In this document: positions 22,603-36,300 of the stretch, piece by piece | Layout of the letters: each line of letters starts with the position of its first letter | How positions within the stretch are numbered: position 1 is the first letter of the stretch | NCBI GenBank assembly: GCA_027972325.1 | Contig: JAPMOS010000051.1 | Coordinates: forward strand, 1-64,000 | Direction of reading: 5' to 3' | DNA: 64,000 nt | Origin: Paratrimastix pyriformis | Taxonomy: Eukaryota > Preaxostyla > Paratrimastigidae | Program-made: the position numbers and the translations under genes | Notes under the pieces: model-generated | Told to the model about the DNA's origin: nothing | Databases searched by the model: none | What the model saw: only the letters and a program-made list of their open reading frames with translations

Positions 22603-24977
22603 ATGGCCGACCCGTTCTCGTCTTCTTTAGAAGGTGACTTTGCCTCTCCTCGTCTTGCTGTTCCCATTCAAGAAGAAGATCCTCGTATTGTCGTGCAAAC
22701 TCTCCTGGCCCAAATTGACGATCTGCCTTCTTTCAGTCTGTTCTTCTCTTTTCGGAACGGTGTTTTGCGCATCGATAATAGCACCAACTCAGCTCTCTGG
22801 GCTGATACACGCCACCAAGGGGCTCTGTATAAAGGTCTTCGAGCACCTTTTGCCTTGAACCTCATCGGGCCCTCGCAATGTAGCTCGGGAAACTCCGCGA
22901 CCAGCTGGCCGTTCTTCGTGGTGAAGGCCTTGGGAAGGTCACTCCTCTTCCTTGACGATGTGCTGACCCTGGCTCGATCATCCTCGCCCAGCTCTCGGAT
23001 CTGGCCCTTCAGAAAGCCCTGCAAATCTCACAACAAGGCACGCAGATGCTCGTCCAAGAAGTTGTCTGTGGGCGCTTCCGTTGCGGATCACCCCCGTTCG
23101 TCCAACCTGTGGTGTCCCAGGAACGGCGCCCGTACTGCTGCTGCTGCATCAAGCGGCCACGGACCATTGCGGTGCGGCCCTGCCAGCATCTGTGCGTTTG
23201 CTCGCAGTGCGATCCCAGTCTGTCCCCCTTCGGCCTCTTTTTGCTTTAAAAGAGGTCCATCCGGGCCTCCCCTGACTTCCCTCATCCCCCCCCCCCCCCC
23301 CCCCCCCCCAGGTTTGGCTCGGTGCCCGATCTGTCGGCAGGTCTGCTGCTTTTTTCTCACCGCCGTGTGTAGTTTGCCTCTCCGCCTGCCTCTCTCCCCC
23401 ACGCAGCCGATCAGCAGCAGTGGGCCTCCGTCCCCCCGTCCTTCGGCCTCGGCCAGCTGGTGCCTCCCCGGGCCGGACGTCCCGGAGCCCGCTTCCCCCC
23501 GCGTGGCTTCAACCCAGCCCCAGGCGAGGCCTCCTGCGCCCTGCGCGCCCGCGAGCCCGTCCCCACCCGTCCAGCCGGCCCTGGCGGTCTCTCCCGCCAG
23601 TGTGGTGGCGCCAACGGCCTCGCATCAGTCCACCCCGCGGCGCCTGGCGCTGCTGGAGCCGCTCGGGATGTCGTCCCCTCCGGTTGTCCTCTGCACCACA
23701 CCCCCGCCATCGCCCGAGGGGCTCGCGATGGCCGGGCCTCCCGCCCGCGACCCGAGCCGTGATCTGCCCAACGGAAAGGAAACCCCGCTGCCGTCTCCAC
23801 GCGGCGGGTCGAGTGGGATGGTCTGCCTTACCCCCGTTCCTCAATCGGATCGTGTGTTTGGTGTGGATCTGTGGATCTGTGGATCTGTGGATCTGTGTGT
23901 GTGTGTGTGTGTGTGGGGGGGGATGACACTCCTTCTTTCTCTCCATTTTTGTTTTCTCTGCCGATTCGACCCACCGACCTCCAGTTTTCTGCGAGTCCCC
24001 GCTCCTCGCGTGAGCCGGCCCAGCCGGGTGCTGTGGCACGCCCTCATCATCCGGACGGCGGGCCTGCATCGGTCGTGCCGAGGCCCACCTTGCCACTCTC
24101 GGCCCTCTCGGCCATGGCCTCCCTGGACGCTGCTGCTCCGTCGCCTGACTTCCCCCCGACCGACCGCCCCGCCTCATCGCCTGGACGTCCGCGCGCTCCC
24201 CTTACGCCCTTACCGTCGCCCGGCAATGGCGCCGGCCATCACCACCGCTCCGCCCGGGACGCGCAAACCTGGGGCTCCGCGAGCCTCCACCCCTCGCCGC
24301 CTCGTGGGCCCCGCACGGACCCGGCCTTCTTCGCGCAGGGCCTCAAGGAGCGCGAGGGCCACGAGCGGCGGATGGTGCGCGAGCAGCCCGACAGCGAGTT
24401 GGCCATGGAGGTGGTGGCCCGCTCGCTGCGGGTCCAGTCGAGCACCTTCAAGGGCCTCGAGCCGGCCGCGGGGCCCCTGATCAGCGCCCTGCTGGTCAAC
24501 CGGGGCGAGGGCGCCGACCCCAACCCGCCGCCCCCGCCCCCGCCCGAGCCGAGACTCGCGGTGCCCCAGCCTGCCCCTCGCCCGACCGACTCGCCCGGCC
24601 GGTTCCGGTACCGCCACGCGAACCATCAAAACCCCTCTCCCACGCGCCCCGCCTCGGTTCCCGCCCCTGCCACCCCCGGCACCCCCACCGGACAGTCCTT
24701 CGCCCCCATCTCTGCCTCCATCCCTCCGGACACTCCCACCCCCACGGTACAGCCCCCCGCAGCCAAGAGCCCCCCGCGAAGCCCCACCCAACCCTTAGAG
24801 CCCAGCGCGCCCATCCGCCACCCGCCGCCGCCCGTCTCGCCCCTCAGGGGACACCCGGCATCGGCGGGTGCCACCTCGCCACGGCAGCTGCCTCAGCTTC
24901 TTTCACCCCCCGAACGTAGGGGCTTCCGTCCTTCCCCACCTCCGGTCAGCGCAATCCCCAGCAGGAAGCTCGCATGA
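22603..24977 (+). CDS. Unrecognised proline-rich protein with N-terminal helices
   Basis: I do not recognise this family. The ATG at 22603 (MADPFSSSLEGDFASPRL) opens a helical region: exon 1 runs to 22735, an intron starting GTCTGTT covers 22736-22781, and exon 2 reads PTQLSGLIHATKGLCIKVFE. Later exons give LRDQLAVLRGEGLGK and LSDLALQKALQISQQGTQML, which look coiled-coil. The rest is Pro/Ser/Ala-rich, apart from a charged helical island near 24330-24520 (FAQGLKEREGHERRMVREQP and SLRVQSSTFKGLEPAAGPL). The reading ends SRKLA at a TGA at 24975-24977, just before an AT-rich gap. Internal exon borders in the proline-rich part are not resolved. Confidence 0.5.
23286..23311 (+). repeat. Poly-C tract of 24 bases ending in AG
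   Basis: Twenty-four C in a row followed directly by AG, then GTTTGGCTC. In the plus-strand gene this has the form of a polypyrimidine tract plus acceptor made of C alone. Confidence 0.7.
23862..23921. repeat. GTGGATCT repeat, (GT)n and G run
   Basis: Four copies of GTGGATCT, about ten GT dinucleotides and eight G in succession, within the second gene and probably in an intron. Confidence 0.75.
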
Positions 24978-25185
24978 GCTTTGTGCCTTTCTCTTTGTAT
25001 TCTTAGTGATGGAACCTTGTGATTGTTCTTTGTTGTGTTGATGTTGGCATTTCTTTCCTTTCGTCGGGGTTCTCTGTTTTGTTTGTTTTTGAGAGTCTCA
25101 GCGTGTCTGAATCATGCGCTCCTCTCCGCACCAACCTCGCGGCGTGATCGGCTGTCTTCGAGTCAATTTGGAGGTTTGAAAAAAG
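24978..25185. other. AT-rich intergenic gap
   Basis: About 208 bp with clearly lower GC than either side, rich in TTTG and TTTC. It separates the putative stop at 24977 from the next start at 25186. It would hold a 3' end and a promoter. No named element is visible. Confidence 0.5.
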
Positions 25186-25988
25186 ATGCAGCAGCGCTCG
25201 CGTGTGAAAACCGGCGCTGCGGGCGTTCCATCGCTCTCTCGAGTTCTTCAATTACTCTCAGAGGTCTCATCGCCCCACTGTCTCGGCTGATAACTCATGG
25301 GGATCTTGCTTTTCGCCATCAGATGTACGCAGCCCGCCATTATTTGCTTTTTCAGCGCCCTGACCTCCTTGTATGTTCACCACCAAATCTGGGGCAGCGG
25401 GGGCTTCTTTTATGCTCTCTGCCGGCCCCTCCTTCCCCCTCGACCTCTCCACGACCGCAACCGCACCCCCCATCGCCCGCTCCTCGCCACCCATTCCCGA
25501 AGAGCACCCGGAGTTTTCTGCCGGGTCAAGGATACTTTTCGGTGGGAGTCCAGCCTCTCAAGGGCCGTCATCCGGTCGCTTCTCCGGGGCCCGGGTGGCC
25601 CGATCCGGGGGCCGACCTGCGCTCCCTGCATGATGCCCTCCGCCGCGTGGGGGCCGCCACTGCCGCCGCGCAGCCACACCTTGCGCTGACCCCTGCACCC
25701 TCGCTCTGCAGCCCCCCGGAGAACCCGCCACGCTCGTCGGGTGGAGCCGCCTCGCCCGCCCCGCATGCCGCACGGCCCCGAGTGCCCACGCTCCGCCTCC
25801 CCCGGGTCGGCCTCGCTGTGTCGCCCCGCCCCTCGCCTCCCGAGGCGCCTGCCAGTTCGAGCCGCGCCCCACCTGCGAGCCCGTCTCCGGCAACAGCCCA
25901 CGCCCCCGCAATCGCAACTGCCGTCGCGCCCACGCCCGCCATTTTCAAGGTGACGGACATCCTGCAGGCGCTCCAGGCGGCCATCCAT

Positions 25989-26020
<32 letters not shown>

Positions 26021-29000
26021 CGAGGTCGGGACGGGGATGGCCGGTGTGTGCACCGAGATGGGGCCGAGGTCAGCAAGGACGCTGGCGGGCCGATGGCTCC
26101 CGAACCGGCTCTTCTTCGAGGCCTGCCTCCTGGCCAAGTACGGCCGGGCCTCCGGCGAGGGTGACCCATCCCCCGCGGCGCCCCTCTTGAGCAGGCTCTT
26201 CCCCTCCTCGGCCCCGGTCCCGGAGGAGGGGCCCGACTCGGATGCGGCCCGGCTGACCAGGGTCAGCCCCAGCTTGCCCTCCCTCCATCCCCTCCCCTCC
26301 CCTCCTCCCCCTCCTTGCGAGCTCCTCTCCCCTCACAACGGTGCGGATGCTGGGCGGGGCGGGGCGGGGGGAGAAGGCGTCCTCAGGCGTGGGGATCCTG
26401 AACCAGGCCCAGGCGCTCTACGGGGCCTTCCACCCGGCCCTGCGCCTCTTCGGCCGCTTCGCCAGCGGGGCGCTGGGACCCGAGCAGCTCAACTTCCATG
26501 TGCACGTCTGCAGGGGCCGCCTGGGAGGGCGGGCCACCACTGGGTGGCATCGGCCTCGCTTTTTCCACTCTGGGAGCATGTGGAAAGACACCCGGGGAAG
26601 GACCCATGGAGGGCGAGAGCAGTGGCCATCTTCAAGCATCATCGGGTGGGCGGGTAGCGGCGGGTGCACTTTTCTCTTCTTTTTGCTCACGGCGGCTCGA
26701 TCTCTTCGCCCCAGTGTCGCGCCGCGGTGATTGCCCGGCTTGGCTTGGGCGCCACTCCTTCGTGGCCAGCGGGTGAGTGCTTGGCGGGGCCTCCAGTCCC
26801 CCTGAGTCTGTCAGCCCCGCCCCCCCCCCCCCCCCCCCCCATGCTGCGCTGACGACCCCGCCCTGACGACTCGCGTTCCCGGTGGCGCCATGGGCAGAGC
26901 TTTGGGCGGAGCTGCTCCCTCCCCTGCTGGGAGCTGCCTACGTCTATGTCCCGGCGCCGCAGGAAGAGGAGGGCGCACCGCTCGCCGAGTCGCCCCGGCC
27001 CTGCGTCATCTACCTGCTGCCGCCTCATCTGCTGTGCCCCGCCCCGGCCTCGGGGCATCCATCCCTGCCTCCCGTCCCTGTCCCGGCTTGCCTCAGCGCT
27101 CTGATGCAAGCCTGGTCGCGGGCCGCCGTTGCCGTTGGTGCGAGTGGACCTCAAGGGGCACCCGGGCTGGAGGCCCTGCTCGAGTGCGTCATCGAGACTT
27201 GCGCGAGCCTCGCCGCCCCCGACCAGCCCGTCCCTGCCGTCTCCCAGGCGGCCCCTGCCTCCCTCCACGCCCCCGCTGCCCCCGGCCTGCAACAGCAGCC
27301 TCTGGTCGCGTCACCATCGGGTTGGGCGTCTCCCCTCCCTGCCGCAGACCCCGCGACCCCGCCGCCGCCGCTTCCTCCCTCGGCCGCGGCTGCGGGTCCA
27401 CCGGTGGGCCGCCCCTCGCCGCATGGCGCTTCGCCTCCTCGCGACCGCGCCCCTTCCGCCATCACCGTGACCCGATCGCCGGCTTCACTCGCGGCGCCGG
27501 CCCAGCAGCTGCGCAGCCCGGCCGCTCGCTCGCCTGCCGCCCCGCCGCCGCCACCCACCGACGGAGAGGCCGCCCGTGAGGGTGCCATCGATGAGCCTGC
27601 CGCCCTGTGCTCCCTCTCCACCCAGCTGCCCGTCTCCACCCAGCTGCCCGTCTCCACCCAGCTGCCCGTCTCCACCCAGCTGCCCGTCTCCACCCAGCTG
27701 CCCGTCTCCACCCAGCTGCCCGTCTCCACCCAGCTGCCCGTCTCCACCCAGCTGCCCGTCTCCACCCAGCTGCCCGTCTCCACCCAGCTGCCCGTCTCCA
27801 CCCAGCTGCCTTCCCTGGGCTCCCCTCGTCCCCGGCCTGCTCGGCCACGGAGCCCTCCCATCTCGCTTTCCCCCCGCGCGTGCGCCTCCTCGAGCCCCAG
27901 CCATCCGAGCGCTCCTGAGGCCACAGCCCCCGGACCGGAAGGCGAGCCGGCTCATCGGATGGCCCCCTACGCGGCCACGCTTCGAGCCCCGTCGCCCGGG
28001 CTGGATGAGGGGCCGCTCCCCCGCCAACAACCCGCCGTCGGGCAACATGGCACGGGTCGGGACGGGGCGCGGCCGGATGACGGCGATTTGGACGCGGCGG
28101 CGGCCGCATCAAGGCCGGCCGAGGCGCAGGTCTCGCTGGCGCAGATCTCGGCCCCAGCCGCCCAGTGCCCGCCAGCTCCGTCGGCCCGACCCCCAGGCCG
28201 CGGTCGGGTGATGGGTGCCGCCTCGTTTGCCGCCAACCTCGCCCGTTTCCTGGCCGACCATCCGGCCCCGGACCCGGCCTTGGCCTTGCCCCTGCAGGGA
28301 TCTCCCGGTGCCGCCCGGCGGAGGCGCCATTCGGTGACGGCAACCTGCTGTCTGCTCCGCCGACCGGTCGGAGCCGCGGCCGTTCCGCCCGTCAAACCAG
28401 CGCCTCGGCTGGCGGCCGTTGGGGCCGCGACTCGGGGCAAAGGATGGTCTGTGGCGACAACGGCGGCCCATGGTCGGCAGGCCACGCGCCACGCCGTCCT
28501 CTTCCCCTTCCGCCGCCTGATCGGCAGGCCGAGGCGCCCCGGCGCTGGGCTCTCTTTTCCGCCGAAGACGAGGGGCGCCTATGTCCGCCCATCCTCTCAC
28601 CATCCTCCCCCTCTCGGCCCGGCCGATGGAGCGGCGCCCTCGGAGGCCACCGCCCCGGTCGGATGCGCCCCCCCACGAGTGGCCGCCCCGCAGCCGCCGC
28701 TCTCCCCGGTGTCCTCCGGCCGGCCAGATACCCTCCCGGCCGCAGCATCAGCAGCAGTCGTATGCCCGCCTTCCCCCTCGTCGGGCCGCGAGGTTGCGAC
28801 CCGGGCCGCTCCTCCTGATGATGGCGGGAGGCTCTCTGCCATGGCGGCCAACGGCCCGCCAGCCCCCGGTCCAGTAGGGTGGCCCGAGGTGCGTCACTGG
28901 CACCAGGCCCTGGCCCAGGCGTGGCGGCTCTCCGAGTGGCGCGAGTGCTGCCTGGTGCGCGCCTGCCAGGAGGCTGACCAGGCCCGGGCGGCCTCCCAGC

Positions 29001-32000
29001 AGACCCGCGCTGCCTCGGCCGATGTGGTCCGCTTGTCACCCCCACCGACGTACGTTGACCCCTTCCGTCCCCGCGCGCCTGATTCGATCCTTTCTCGTCC
29101 TTTTCCCCTTCGGGGGGCGGGGGGCGGTCCAGACGGCCCGGCTGCACATGGCCCTGCAGGAAACCCGGCTGGAGGTGGAGCGGCTGGTGGGCTCGACGTT
29201 CCGCCGCCTGCTCCCACGGGGAGAGCAAGGGCCTCCTCCCCCAGCCCCCCTGCCGGCCCAATCCCCGGACGTTGCGGATGGTTCCGCCAAGGCGCCACAT
29301 GCCCGGGGGTCACAGGCCTCCCCGGAGGGTGCGGGCGGTTCGGGGGCCGCGGGGGCGCGGGTGGCTCAGGCGTACCGCGAGTGTGCCGAGGCGCGGGCCC
29401 GCTGCGCGGCGCTGCAGAAGGGACTCGCGGACTTCGGGGCCCAGCGGGCCGACGAGCGGGCCCGCTGGGAGCAGTCGCAGGCGGTGCGCGGCCAGGCACA
29501 CTCATCGGCGGTCGCGATCCTGATCGAGGAGGCCCGGCTGGGCCTGGGCTGCCTGCTGTGGTCGGTGCCGCCCCCGGCCCCGGCCCCGGCGCCGCCCTCG
29601 GTGATGGTCATCGAGGCGCCGCCCCGGGTGGTCATCCAGGGGCCGCGGACCCTCTCCCGGGACGTGACCCTGGCCCACCACATCCTCATCAGCGAGGCCC
29701 ACCTGGCCCTGCGGGCCTTCAGCTTCGCACCCGCCACCGCCCCCCCGGCACCGCCACGGCCGCTCCTGCATCGGTCGGTGGGCGGCCGCGCCGCAGCTCG
29801 ATCCCCGACCACCACCCCGAACTCCTTTGGAGCAGCCTCTCCAGGTCTTCCCGCCCGGCTGCCGCCCCACCCGGCGCCACGGGACCAGACCCAGAGCATT
29901 GTGTCGGCCCTCTCGATGGATGCCTTCCGGGACCAGGCCCTGGCCCAGGCCATCCACGGCTGCGCCCACCTGATGCGCGCCCGCGACTTGGTCTGCCCCA
30001 GTCCCGGGCGCGATGCCACCCACCTCCCCCGCTGCTCCCCTCCGCTCCATGCCGCCCCTGCGCCCCCTCCCCTCCCCTTCGTCTGGCATGCACTTCTTCT
30101 GCTTCGCGTGCCGCTTCCCCGTCCGATTGGGCTGGCGCTTCCCCGTCCGATCGGGCTGATGCTTCATCGGCGGCTTGGCTGCGGCTGCGGGGGGTGTCAC
30201 TGTGCGGTGGGTGCGGCAGGCCCACCAGGAGGGGGTCCTCGGCCAGGAGGCACTCCTCGTGGCCAACCTTCGGTCCGTCCTGCCGGCCTTTGGCTCACGG
30301 CCCTCGCGCCGGGTGGCGGGGGGTGGTGGATGGGTGGAGCCCGCCTGACTCGGCCGTTGGGCGACCCGCTCCCTCTGCAGGGCTGCTCGCTGGCAGGCCG
30401 ATGCTGCCCAAGCTCAGGCCGCCATGGCCAGGGACATCGCCGCTGAGCGCGCCCATGCGACGGTCTGCCTGGGCCGGGCCACCACCGAGCGCAACCAGCT
30501 GGCTGCCGAGCTGGCCTCCCTCCGCGCCTCCAACGAGGCCCAGGACCAGGCACAGCAGGACCAGCAGGGCGAGCGTCAGGAGGCCGTCCGGGCGGACCTC
30601 GAGGCCGCCCTGGTTCGGCTGGCCGGCTGCCACGAGGAGGCGCGGGCCCATGCGGCCCAGTTGGAGGGGCGCCTCAGTCAGCACGTCGCAGTCGCTGCGG
30701 GACGTCTGGAACGGGAGCGCGAGGCCCTCGCAGGCCTTGCTTGCCGCGCCGAGGCGGCCCTTTGTGGGGCCGCTTGCGCCCATTCGTGGCACGTCTCCGC
30801 GGCACAGGGCGAGGCGGCCCGGGCCCGGGTGGACAGGGAAACGATGGCCCGCCTGGAGGACGAGCTGGCCCAAGCCCGCCGAGCCGTCCAGGCCGAGGCT
30901 TCGGGCCGATCCGAGGCCGACCGGGCCGCAGCTGGGATGCGGGTGACTGCGGATGCGGCCCGCCAGCGGGAGATCCTCGGCCGGGAACAGCTCCTGGCCG
31001 CCTCGGTCGAGCATGCCCGGCAGCTGGACCGGCGCGGCCAGCAGGCGGGCTGTGAGGAGGCCCGGCTCGGGGGTCTCCTCGCCGAGGTCCAGCAGGCCCT
31101 GGCCGCCGCCCGGGATGCCCTCGCCGACCAGCAGCGCCAAGCCCGCGCCGAGGCCGACCGGGCTGCCATGGCCCGGGCCGACCTGACCGCCGCGGTGGGT
31201 GCGCTCCGCGAGCAGGCGCGCACCGCCGAGACCGCCGCTCAACAGCAGGCCGTCGAGGCCGCCCAGACCTGCCGCCGGCTGGCCCAGTGCTGTCAGGGCC
31301 GCTGCCTGTCCGAGGAGGCCGCATGCGCGGCGCTCTTCGCCCCATCGGGCCCGGTGCTGGGCCCCGACGGCCAGGCCGTGGAGCCGCACTCAGAGGCGGC
31401 ACAGGAGGATCCGGCAGCCCGCGATCTAATGGAGGCCCGCGACGTGGCCCACCAGCGGCTGGTGCTCAGCCAAGAGGAGGCCCTCGTGGCATGGACCCGG
31501 CTGGGCGGCCTCGCCGACCAGCACGCGGCTCTCGTCGCCGAGCACGCCGCCTGGCGGACCCAGACAGTGGCCGCTCTGCTGACGACCCGCCAATGGGTCC
31601 GCCAGCTCGGCACCGCCCTGCCCCCGGCTCCCGCCGTCCCGTCCGCCGTCCCGTCCGCCGTCCCGTCCGCCGTCCCGTCCGCCGTCCCGTCCGCGGCCTC
31701 GACCGGGAGCCCACCCACTGCCGCGCCTCCGTCGCCTCCGCCGCCTCCGCCGCCTGCCGTCGCTCCCGCCCCCTCCGCCCCGCGAGAGGCCGAGCCGGTC
31801 CCGCTGGAATTCGCCAGCCCTGCATCCCCCATCCCCGGGGCACGGGCCGGGGCCGCGGCGGCCTCGAGGGCATCCTGGCTGGAGGAGAGCGAGTCCGAGA
31901 TGGAGGGCATCTTCAGCCCCGACTGGATCTCGTCCCGCCAGCAGCCTGCCGCCGCCAGCGAGGACGAGGGCTGGATGTCCCCGGCGCGAGTCCCCCTTGC

Positions 32001-33333
32001 CCCGCCCCCGGCTGCTGCCTCGGCCGTCGGGACCCCCGCGCTCGCCCCACCGGTCCGTCGCTAAGTTCCTCTTCTCTCCATCCTCCCCACTGCTCCGTCC
32101 CCGCTGCTCCGTCCTCACTGCTCGCTGCTCCGTCCTCACTGTTCCGTCCTCTCCATCCTCCCCACTGCTCCGTCCCCACTGCTCGATCTGGTCGTGATGG
32201 GCGTGATGGTCGTGTTGGCACAGGCCGCTGCACCACCACCAAGCGAAGCAGCCCCGGTCCTGGTCCCGGTCCCGGGCCCGGCCGCCCCGCTGGCACCCGA
32301 CCTGCTCACGGCCATCCGTGTCCTGGGCCAGGACCTGGCCAGGGGCGCGGCCAAGGGTCCCGTGCCCCTTGCGGCCTCGCTGGGACGCCGGCTGGAGGAC
32401 ATTCAGGAAGCCCTCGCTCGGCTGGCGGCCGGCTCCCTGCCCGCCCTCGCCGCCTTCGTCCGCCTGGAGGCCACCCGCCGGGCGGGGATGGTCCGCTGCC
32501 CCCACCTGGCCGCCCCGGGCCAATCTTCCCCACTGGGCCATGCGCTGGCCATTGGCGGGCGGGCTGTGCGGTCACTTCTCATCCTCCTCTTCGTATCGCC
32601 CCGCAGCATCCGGCCGGCGCCCAGACCGACCCCCCTGCCCCGGCCCCTTCGGCAACCCCTCCTGGGGCCGCCCAGGCGAACCCTCTGCCTGCCGTGGCCG
32701 GGCCGGGGGGCGCCTTCCTTCAGGCAGCTTCGCTGGGCCCTGCGGACGAGCTGGGCCTCTTCGCTCTCGACGAGTCGGCCGACGGCGAGGCGTTCGGCCA
32801 GCCGGGGGCAGGGGCCTCCGCGCCTCGTGGGCTTCCCCCGGACACGCGATCGGGCGCCCTGTCTGATGGCGCCCAAGGGCAGCAGCAGGCCCATCAGGAG
32901 CCGGTGGGCGGCAAGATGAGCCCGCCCAGTGGCGGAACCGAGGAGACAGCTGCCCTGGAGGCCGAGCTGCGATCCGCGCAGGCGCTCCACGCCCAGGCCC
33001 AGGCCGAGCTGGCCCAGGCCCTCCAGTCCGCCCCGAGTGCCCGCACATGTGCCCCCCCCCCCACCCCCCCCACCCCATGCCACGCCCCACAGCCTCCCCC
33101 CCCCCCCCCCCCCCCCACCCCACCCCATCTGACACTGGCCCGCTGGGGGCTGGTGGCGAGCAGGGCGCTGGAGGGCATGACCGGCCTGACCGAGTCGTTG
33201 CGGCTGCAGCTGCACCAGGTCGCCGCCGAGCGGGACCGCCTCAAGGGGCAGCTCCCCAGCGCCCCCGGGACCCCCACCGGTGGTGGCGGCTTCCGAGCGC
33301 TGGTCATGGCCATGCAGCAGCACAAGCAACACA

Positions 33334-33370
<37 letters not shown>

Positions 33371-36300
33371 ACAGACCGGTGCGAGCCCAGCCCAGGACGC
33401 CAGTGCCCCGCCGGGATCCACGCCCCGCCCCGCCAGCAGCGAGGCCGTTTCGGCTGCGGGTGGCCCCGTGGCTCATGCCCCAGCTGCGGCCGGCTCGGGC
33501 ACCTTCCTGGACGCGGACCTGCTCTCGGCCTCCTCCGGGGGGGAAGCGGAAGCTGAAGACGCCCCCACGCTAGGGTTCGGGTCGGCCCCCACCCTCAGTG
33601 CCGCCGGCCCGCCCACTCCTGAGGCTGACCGAACGGAAGGGACCGCCGCTGCGCCTGCCCGGCTGCTGAGCGCTGAGGAGCTCGAAGTGGCAGCCATCCT
33701 CGGATCGGGTCCTGCCGCTGAGGGTCACGGCAGCCCCGCACCCGCCCCGAAGGACGGCCAGCCAGAGGAGGAGGAGGAGGAGGAGGAGAGTGCCAGCGAG
33801 GGTGCCGACCTCCTCCTCGAGGCCGAAGATGCCATCCAGCCCCAGCCCCAGCCCCAGCCCCAGCCCCAGCCCCAGCCCCAGCCCCAGCCCCAGCCTCAGC
33901 CTCAGCCCCAGCCCCAGCCCCAGCCTCCGGCATCGACCGGCTCGCAGCCCCTCGTTGCGGTCGCCGCCGGGGTGCCGGGAGGGGCCGATGAGAGCCAGCG
34001 ACTGGAGCCGCTTCTGGCCGAGCGGGTGGCTGCGGCTGTGGCCCGCGAGCGGGACGAGGCCGGGGTGGCCGCAAGGCGCCTCACCGAGGAGCTCGACCAG
34101 GCCCGTGCCCAGGCGCGCCAGGCGGCCCTCGACCGCGACGCCGAGGTCGCCGCTCGCAGCCAGACGGAGGCGGTCCGTCCCCGGCCCGCTCAGGCCGACC
34201 CCTCATCGGCTGCCTCTCGGCTCTGCCCCCCGTAGGCGCTGCGGGCCCAGTTGGCCCAAGCCACGGGGCAGCTGGAGCGGCTGCGGGCGCAGCGGGAGAG
34301 CCTGATGATGCGATGCCTGTCGATGCAGCAGCCGACCGGCACGGGGGCCCAGGGGGCCGAGGGGCTGGGCAACCTGCTGGAAGGCCTCGAGGGGCGCCTC
34401 GCCGCCCGGGAGGCGGAGCTGGGGGCGGCCCAGGAGCGGACCCAAGAGGCCCTCGACCGGGCCGCCAAGGCCGAGGCCGAAGCCGCTCTGCAAGCCCAGC
34501 GAGCCGAGGAGGCCGCCCGCCGGGCCGCCCAGGCGGCAGCCGAGGAGGAGCGCTGGCGGAGGGCCGTCCAGGAGCGGTGCGAAGGCCCGCCAGCGCCCAT
34601 CCCCATTTGCCCCGCGTCGCCACTCGCCCCGCATCGCCACTCGCCCCGGTCCGTCCTCTCGGCTTCACGGGGTCGGGTCGGGGCCGGCTTGGCTTGGCGC
34701 AGACCCTGAGACGGCTCGCCTGCGGGCTGCGGTCGGCGAATCCCGGGAGCGGGAGGCTGCCCTCCAGGCCGAGGCGTCTGCCCTTGAGGGCCAGCTGGCC
34801 GACCTGCGGGCCGCGGCTCAGCAGTGCGACCGGCTCGCCCTCGAGGCCGCAGCCGCCACCCGACGCGCCGAGACCGAGACCCAGGTCCGGCAGGTGCCCC
34901 CCCCCCCCCCCCCCGGCCCCCGGCCCCCCGGCCCCGGTCCCCGGCCCCCGGCCCCCCGGCCCCCCGGCCCCCGGCCCCCCGGCCCCCGGCCCCCGGCCCC
35001 CCGGCCCCCCGGCCCCACTGATGGGTCATGCTGCGCACCTCATGGGTCAACGGTGGGGTCATCCCGCACCCCTCCCTCATGCCTGTCGGGCAGCTGCGCG
35101 AGGTGCTGGCCAAGGAGAAGACCATGGCCGAGGGTCAGCTGGCCGACCTGCAGCCGGTACGTCCCTGCCCCTGTCCTTGCCCCTGTCCTTGCCCCTGCCC
35201 CTGCCATCCACGCTCCGCTTTGCGGATCGGCCATCTGCCTGGAGGGATGGCGCTGGCCCTGGATCTTGCTCACGGCTCGCGGCTCGCGGCTCGCGGCTCG
35301 CGGGCTGGGGGCAGGGCGGGGCCGTCTTCGAGGGGGCCCTGGAGGAGCGCCTGGCCCGGGCTCTCTTGGCGGGCCGCACCGTGGCCGACGTCGGTCCGTC
35401 TGGGGCGCCCACGGGGAGCTCACCCACCGAGCAGAGCGGCGCTCCTGCTGCACACCCATCACCATGCTCACCGCTGCCGATCGGTTCGTGCGGGTGGTGG
35501 GGCGGCGTTCGGCCAACCGACCTGTGCCTGGGGGGGGGGGGGGGGGCGGGGGGGGGGGGGGCAGCAGTGACGGTCTTCAACCTGGCCCTGGCCATCCCGC
35601 CCGGGGGCCCCGAGCTGGTGGTTGGCCCCACCCTCGAGGTCGGCCCCGCATTCGCCTCCATCCCACCCTCCTTCCCTCCCTGCCTCCATGCCGGCGCTAG
35701 GGCCTCGTGTGACCGGTTGCCGGTGGGGTGGCTGCGCAGGTGTACTACACGATGCAGGCCCTTCCGCTGCCGGCCAACCCCGAGGAGAAGATTCTTTACA
35801 AGAGGTCTGCCCGCCGCCCCATGGCCCGACCGCCCTCCCGTGGTCTTCACCCGCCCTGCCCCCCCCCCCCCCCCCCCCCGGCCCCAGTGACCCGCTGAGC
35901 CCTGCAGACGGCGGCTGGTTTGTGGCCCCCGGGGAGCCGCTCGCCCGGCTGGGGCGCCGCATCGACATGGCGCCCATCGCCGCCGCCCTGGGCGGCCCCT
36001 ACGGCCCCCCCGCCAGCAGCGCGGCCCCTCGAGGGGCAGCGGCCTCGGGGCAGCCAGCCGAACTCGCGCCGGTCCCGGTGGCCCCGGGGAGCCGCCTGCT
36101 GGCCCGGCTGCATGCCGTCTGGGGGCCCGTCAAGCGGGCCCGGCTGCCCTCGCAGCTCATCAAGAGCAACGGTCCGCCCAGGGCGCGGCCCGGTCCACAC
36201 GGCTGGCTGGGGCTTCTTCCCCGGCGGACACCTTCCCCCCCGCACCCTGCTCACCTGGGCGGCCACCTGGGGGGCGGTAGGCTTCGGGCTGCGGGTCTGG

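Noticed and set aside
26882-30946. A single uninterrupted 1,354-codon reading frame taken as one exon.
   Set aside because: GC-rich sequence has few stops, and the frame changes character several times, including Gly/Arg-rich stretches. Only parts look coding.
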